The position numbers and the translations under genes were made by a program. Below, in pieces: positions 60,353 to 64,000 of a stretch of DNA of 64,000 nucleotides. Position 1 is the first letter of the stretch; every line of letters starts with the position of its first letter. Under the pieces are notes generated by a model. It saw only the letters and a program-made list of their open reading frames with translations. It was not told the origin of the DNA and made no database searches. The DNA is from Rhizobium leguminosarum (GTDB lineage Bacteria; Pseudomonadota; Alphaproteobacteria; Rhizobiales; Rhizobiaceae). The stretch spans positions 901,501-965,500 of the forward strand of contig NZ_JAGIOR010000001.1 of the NCBI RefSeq assembly GCF_017876795.1, given 5' to 3'.

Positions 60353-60580
60353 GAAACGACTCCGTGATGACCCAATTCGATGTTCCCAGGGGATGGCTTT
60401 CAATGATCTAGCGCGGAAACCGGCAAAGTCGCAGGGCGGCCGGCGCACAATCGGTTCTGCCATGCGCACAACAATGCGTGATGGGCTTTGAAACCGGGCT
60501 TGTCATCGCTGCCCGGACCTGTCGCTTGCGCACTTGCAGCACAAGGTGTTAGCTGTTGCAGCATCCACCGGATTTCGCCT

Positions 60581-62212
60581 ATGATACTGCCACCTCACGA
60601 TCGCTATGACGATCTTTATCGCGATTTCTCGTGGCGGATTCCCGAAGATTTCAATATCGGCCGCGCCGTCAGCGATGACTGGGCGGCGAGGGCGCCGGAG
60701 CGCGTCTGCCTCGAACATTTCAGCCCGGACGGCCATCACCGCACCCTGACCTACCGCGCGCTTGCCGACGGTTCCTCGGCCTTTGCAAATGCGCTGGTTT
60801 CGCTTGGCATAAAACGTGGCGATCGCGTCGCGCTGCTCTTGCCGCAATCCTTCGAGACGGTGATCGCGCATGTGGCGATCTACAAGACTGGCGCGATCGC
60901 ACTGCCGCTGGCGCTGCTCTTCGGCGTCGAGGCGCTGGAATACCGGCTGAAGGCGGCAGGCGTGGTGGCCGTCGTCACCAATGGCTTCGGTCTCGAACGC
61001 ATCCGCCAGATCCGCGATCGGCTGCCGTTGCTGAAACATCTCGTCAGCATCGACGGGGCGAGTGCCGATGCGGCCGCCTTCGGCAAACTGGTGGACGGCC
61101 ATTCCTCCGTCTTCGACGTCGTCAAGACCGGTCCGGACGATCCGGCACTGATGATTTTCACCTCGGGAACCACGGGGTCGCCGAAGGGCGCGTTGCATGG
61201 CCACCGCGTGCTGCCCGGTCATATTCCCGGCATGCAGTTTGCCCATGAGGGTTTTCCGAAAGTGGGCGACAAGGTCTGGACGCCGTCCGACTGGGCCTGG
61301 GCGGGCGGGCTGCTCAATGCGCTGCTGCCGAGCCTGCTGCTCGGCGTTCCCGTCGTCTCGTCGCCGGCGCAGAAATTCGATGCCGACATGGCCTACCGGA
61401 TCATGGCCGAGATGGGGGTGCGCAACGCCTTCATTCCGCCGACCGCATTGAGGCTGATGCGATCCGTTGCCGATCCACGCTCGAAATACGATCTGGTGCT
61501 GCGCACCATCGGCTCGGCCGGGGAGGCGCTCGGCCGCGAGACCTATGAATGGGCACAGCGCACGCTCGGCATCACCGTCAACGAATTCTACGGCCAGACG
61601 GAGTGCAATTTCGTGCTCGCTTCGAGCGCTGCCCATGGCGTCACCAAGTCGGGCGCCATCGGACGGGCGGTGCCTGGGCATCGCGTTGCGATCGTCAGCG
61701 AAGCGGGTGACGAGTTGCCCGTCGGCGAACCGGGCCAGATCGCTATCGCCAGTCCCGATCCCGTCATGTTCCTCGGCTATTGGGACGATGCGGCGGCGAC
61801 GATGCGAAAATTCGCCAAAAGCTGGCTGCTCACCGGCGATATCGGCCGGCAGGACGCGGACGGTTACGTCACCTTCGAAGGCCGCGACGACGACGTCATC
61901 ACCTCGTCGGGTTATCGCATCGGCCCGGCCGAAATCGAGGATTGCCTGATCGGCCATCCCGCCGTGCAGCTTGCCGCCGCCGTCGGCAAACCCGATGCCG
62001 TGCGCACCGAGATCGTCAAGGCCTATATCGTTCTGTCGCCAGGCCATCAGCCAAGCGAGGCGCTGGCCGCCGACATCAGGGAATGGGTGAAGAAACGGCT
62101 TTCAATGCACGAATATCCGCGCGAGGTGGAATTCATCGATGCCTTGCCGCTGACGACCACCGGCAAGGTGATCCGCCGGCTGTTGCGCGAAAGGGCGGCG
62201 GCCGAAGGTTAG
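60581..62212 (+). CDS. AMP-dependent acyl-CoA synthetase/ligase
   Basis: A 543-residue enzyme from ATG 60581 (MILPPHDRYDDLYRDFSWRIPEDFNIGRAVSDDWA). Motifs: P-loop-like IFTSGTTGSPKGALHGH, GQTECN in the adenylate-binding loop (FYGQTECNFVL), GYWDDAA, LTGDIGRQDADGYVTFEGRDDDVITSSGYRIGPAEIED, and the C-terminal catalytic Lys in PLTTTGKVIRR. It activates a carboxylic acid (medium-chain or aromatic by similarity of layout) to a CoA thioester. The C-terminus overlaps the acyltransferase stop by 4 bp (convergent). Confidence 0.9.
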   Translation: MILPPHDRYDDLYRDFSWRIPEDFNIGRAVSDDWAARAPERVCLEHFSPDGHHRTLTYRALADGSSAFANALVSLGIKRGDRVALLLPQSFETVIAHVAIYKTGAIALPLALLFGVEALEYRLKAAGVVAVVTNGFGLERIRQIRDRLPLLKHLVSIDGASADAAAFGKLVDGHSSVFDVVKTGPDDPALMIFTSGTTGSPKGALHGHRVLPGHIPGMQFAHEGFPKVGDKVWTPSDWAWAGGLLNALLPSLLLGVPVVSSPAQKFDADMAYRIMAEMGVRNAFIPPTALRLMRSVADPRSKYDLVLRTIGSAGEALGRETYEWAQRTLGITVNEFYGQTECNFVLASSAAHGVTKSGAIGRAVPGHRVAIVSEAGDELPVGEPGQIAIASPDPVMFLGYWDDAAATMRKFAKSWLLTGDIGRQDADGYVTFEGRDDDVITSSGYRIGPAEIEDCLIGHPAVQLAAAVGKPDAVRTEIVKAYIVLSPGHQPSEALAADIREWVKKRLSMHEYPREVEFIDALPLTTTGKVIRRLLRERAAAEG

Positions 62213-63486
62213 CCCCGGCCTGCGAGCGACATGATCTTCTCGCGCAGCATCTTCGCCATGTTGCGGGTGCTGCGGTACATGTGGAGCTGAGCTGAGACCT
62301 GCCTCATGTCACGGTCGCCGTTCTGCGTCAGGCCGATCACCAGGGTTCCCATCTCCTCGCGCTCCTGCCAGAAGCGGCTCATGATCGGATGATCCGAAAC
62401 GGCGCAGGAATCGGAGCGCACGATATTGGCGTCGTCGAGATGCCATTCGGTGAGTTCGTTCATCAACAGCTTGCCGGGCGAATAGCGGGCATAGTTCTCG
62501 TCATAGGCGGTCTTCCAAGTATAGGCCTCGCCGCCCATCATCAAAACGACGATGGCGGCGATGGCCTTGCCGTTGAGATCGATCGTGTGAATACGCACGG
62601 CATCGACGGCGGCAAGGTTCGACACCGCCTCGCGGGCGAAGGCCGTATGATAGCGATCGGTGACGAGAGCGCTTCGCCGCTTGCCCTTCCAGCCGCCGGC
62701 TTCCATCGCCAGGAATTCTTCGAAACGGATGTGGATTTCGCGCGGCTGGCGGGCGACGGCATAAACCGCCGTTCCCTGTTCCTCCAGCAGACGCCACTGG
62801 CGGCGCATCTCGCGCATGTGCGAGGAAGAGATGGTGCGGCCGAGATAGGCCGGCGCCTCTTCGTCGCTCTGCAGCATCGGGCGCAAGTAGGGATTGGTGA
62901 CAGTGACCGGGAGATTGCGGCTGAGCGCCACGGCCTTGACCATGCGCACGAAGATCCCGTTCAGCCTGAGATCCGGCAGAACCAGTATGCCGGGCAGATT
63001 GAGATCGCGCGCAGTTAGTCCCTCGAAGAGATTGTCGAGGGTCTCGGCGGCATCCTCGCTATCGACCAGCGGCGTGCCGAGCGGGCCGAAGCTGTTCGAC
63101 CAGCCGCGGATGATCGACGGGCCGACGGCGAAGCCGGGCTTGTCGACAGAAAACGGCATCAGAAAGCGCATGCGGCTGCGGCCGGCGTTGTGGTCGCGGA
63201 TCAGGGCGAAGTTCACCTGCCGGTCTTCGAGCCGCGGCATGGCGGGAGCGAGGAAGCGGCCGGAGAAGAAGACGTTCGGTTCCATCGCCCTGTGGGAGAG
63301 ATAGTCGAGTTCCTCTTGAAGCTCATAGCCGAGCTTGCCGGGATAGATGCAGAGCTCGCGCCCTGGCCGGCCGATCTCGGCGCGCGCCTCGGCCCGCGGC
63401 GCTTCGAAATGCAGCGCGGCGAGATCATGTACCATGCGGTTCGCAGCGCTGTCGGTGCTTTCGGTAACGGGAGGAATACGCACCAT
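62209..63486 (-). CDS. FemAB/CelD-like GNAT acyltransferase
   Basis: A 425-residue protein. N-terminal GRELCIYPGKLGYELQEELDYLSHRAMEPNVFF; central to C-terminal part contains the Acetyltransf_6 (BioF2-like) layout: RFEEFLAMEAGGWKGKRRSALVTDRYHTAFAREAVSNL, HTIDLNGKAIAAIVVLMMGGEAYTWKTAYDENYARYSPGKLLMNELTEWHL. The last motif (AYDENYARYSPGKLL) marks CelD/BcsL-type proteins that act in exopolysaccharide or cellulose synthesis. The gene starts directly after the stop of the flippase gene (TAGATG), so the two are coupled. Confidence 0.82.
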   Translation of the reverse strand: MVRIPPVTESTDSAANRMVHDLAALHFEAPRAEARAEIGRPGRELCIYPGKLGYELQEELDYLSHRAMEPNVFFSGRFLAPAMPRLEDRQVNFALIRDHNAGRSRMRFLMPFSVDKPGFAVGPSIIRGWSNSFGPLGTPLVDSEDAAETLDNLFEGLTARDLNLPGILVLPDLRLNGIFVRMVKAVALSRNLPVTVTNPYLRPMLQSDEEAPAYLGRTISSSHMREMRRQWRLLEEQGTAVYAVARQPREIHIRFEEFLAMEAGGWKGKRRSALVTDRYHTAFAREAVSNLAAVDAVRIHTIDLNGKAIAAIVVLMMGGEAYTWKTAYDENYARYSPGKLLMNELTEWHLDDANIVRSDSCAVSDHPIMSRFWQEREEMGTLVIGLTQNGDRDMRQVSAQLHMYRSTRNMAKMLREKIMSLAGRG

Positions 63487-64000
63487 CTATCGAACTCTCA
63501 TTTCTGGCGTTGCGGCGGAGGGGCTGGCGAAGGCGAAAAGGACGATGCCGAGCGTACGGCGCACGGCGAGATGCAGCAGGATTGCCTCGACCGCCATGGC
63601 GGAGGCTGTGGCGATCGCTGTGCCTTCGATGCCGTAGTGCGGGATCAAAGCAAGGTTGAGGCCGACATTGGCCGTCAGCGCGCCGGCGTAGAGCGCGACG
63701 CAAAAATTCTGTCTGCCGGCCATCATCAGCAGCGTTTCGGCCGGGCCGACCAACGACTTGGCGAGGATGCCGGCGAGCAGGATCGCCATGACCACATAAC
63801 CTGATGTGAAGGCGCCGCCGAAAAGCGACAGCAGAAGATGACCGGCGGCAAGCACCGCAAGGCCAACACCGAGCGCCGGCCAGAAGGTCCAGCGGGCGGC
63901 GTCGATGGCGGCGGCGGCGAGCTGTGCGTGGTCGCCTTCGGCGATGATCGAAGAAAAGCGCGGGCCGGAGGCTGCCTTGACCGAGAAATTGATGAAATGC
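63487..64000 (-). CDS. Polysaccharide flippase-like membrane protein, 5' end outside window
   Basis: The visible 170 C-terminal residues begin HFINFSVKAASGPRFSSIIAEGDHAQL and continue through hydrophobic segments (GVGLAVLAAGHLLLSLFGG, YVVMAILLAGILAKSLVG, LYAGALTANVGLNLALIPHYGIEGTAIATASAMAVEAILLHLAV) with the MATE/Wzx-type pattern N-L-x-L-I-P-x-x-G-x-x-G-x-A. It probably moves lipid-linked oligosaccharides across the inner membrane for exopolysaccharide. The start lies beyond 64000. The stop TAG is followed at once by the acyltransferase ATG. Confidence 0.8.
   Translation of the reverse strand, partial: HFINFSVKAASGPRFSSIIAEGDHAQLAAAAIDAARWTFWPALGVGLAVLAAGHLLLSLFGGAFTSGYVVMAILLAGILAKSLVGPAETLLMMAGRQNFCVALYAGALTANVGLNLALIPHYGIEGTAIATASAMAVEAILLHLAVRRTLGIVLFAFASPSAATPEMRVR

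Overview
The window looks like a piece of a fast-growing Rhizobium chromosome (leguminosarum/etli type), with a small accessory island at the left edge. The basis is high GC with C/G-ending codons, the aerobic cobaltochelatase pair cobS-cobT, CpdR and FtsEX, a TIGR02302-type protein, several short alphaproteobacterial families (HIG1-type, DUF2125, DUF3108, LptM-like) and many copies of rhizobial intergenic palindromic repeats. The species is inferred from gene content; no database search was possible.

Left edge (1-2763): a lower-GC block with a broken OLD-type ATPase start, a truncated FtsH-like AAA/M41 gene, a small conserved-type protein and a divergent double-HTH regulator. It stops next to the 5' half of a tRNA-Arg gene whose 3' half is missing, so it is probably the remnant end of an element integrated at that tRNA. 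From about 2.8 kb onward the sequence is ordinary core chromosome.

2.8-13.7 kb: M20 amidohydrolase, a D,D-carboxypeptidase, a histidine-rich CobW GTPase with an altered G4 motif, a TusA-like protein, an L,D-transpeptidase, accA, xerD with an unlisted 58-residue membrane ORF just upstream, then the coupled aroK-aroB-CorC-type operon. 13.8-28.9 kb: bolA and a J-domain gene (divergent), cobS-cobT, a phytase-like esterase, a queuosine-precursor transporter, rpmB, gloB with a cupin gene, hisC-tyrC, and a ChaC-type cyclotransferase. 28.9-37.4 kb: plsC, a DUF218 protein, ftsE-ftsX, hpt, cpdR and a large TIGR02302 membrane protein.

37.7-39.1 kb holds an intact 1445-bp IS5-family element with perfect 4-bp target duplications and a translationally coupled passenger gene whose stop codon is supplied by the target site. 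39.2-51.6 kb: lysA with an LptM-like lipoprotein gene, argH divergent from tlpA, an etfB-etfA-hbd operon preceded by a candidate MerR/LiuR-type operator, a rhomboid protease with a PduO-type cobalamin adenosyltransferase, an SDR, a YihY-type protein, gluQ and an AlkA-like glycosylase.

51.7-64 kb: an HNH protein, a DsbB-like protein, a YqaA/DedA protein, a Kef-type antiporter with a cyclic-nucleotide domain, tRNA-Leu(CAA) abutting a very long perfect hairpin, an MFS transporter divergent from its probable TetR regulator with two matching operators, an aldo/keto reductase, an acyl-CoA synthetase, and the start of an exopolysaccharide-type pair (FemAB/CelD-like acyltransferase plus a flippase cut by the window end).

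The most distinctive non-genic feature is a set of palindromic repeats that sit so close to genes that several coding regions (cobW-like, cpdR, tlpA, lysA, hbd, yqaA-like) use the terminal TAA or TAG of a repeat as their stop codon.
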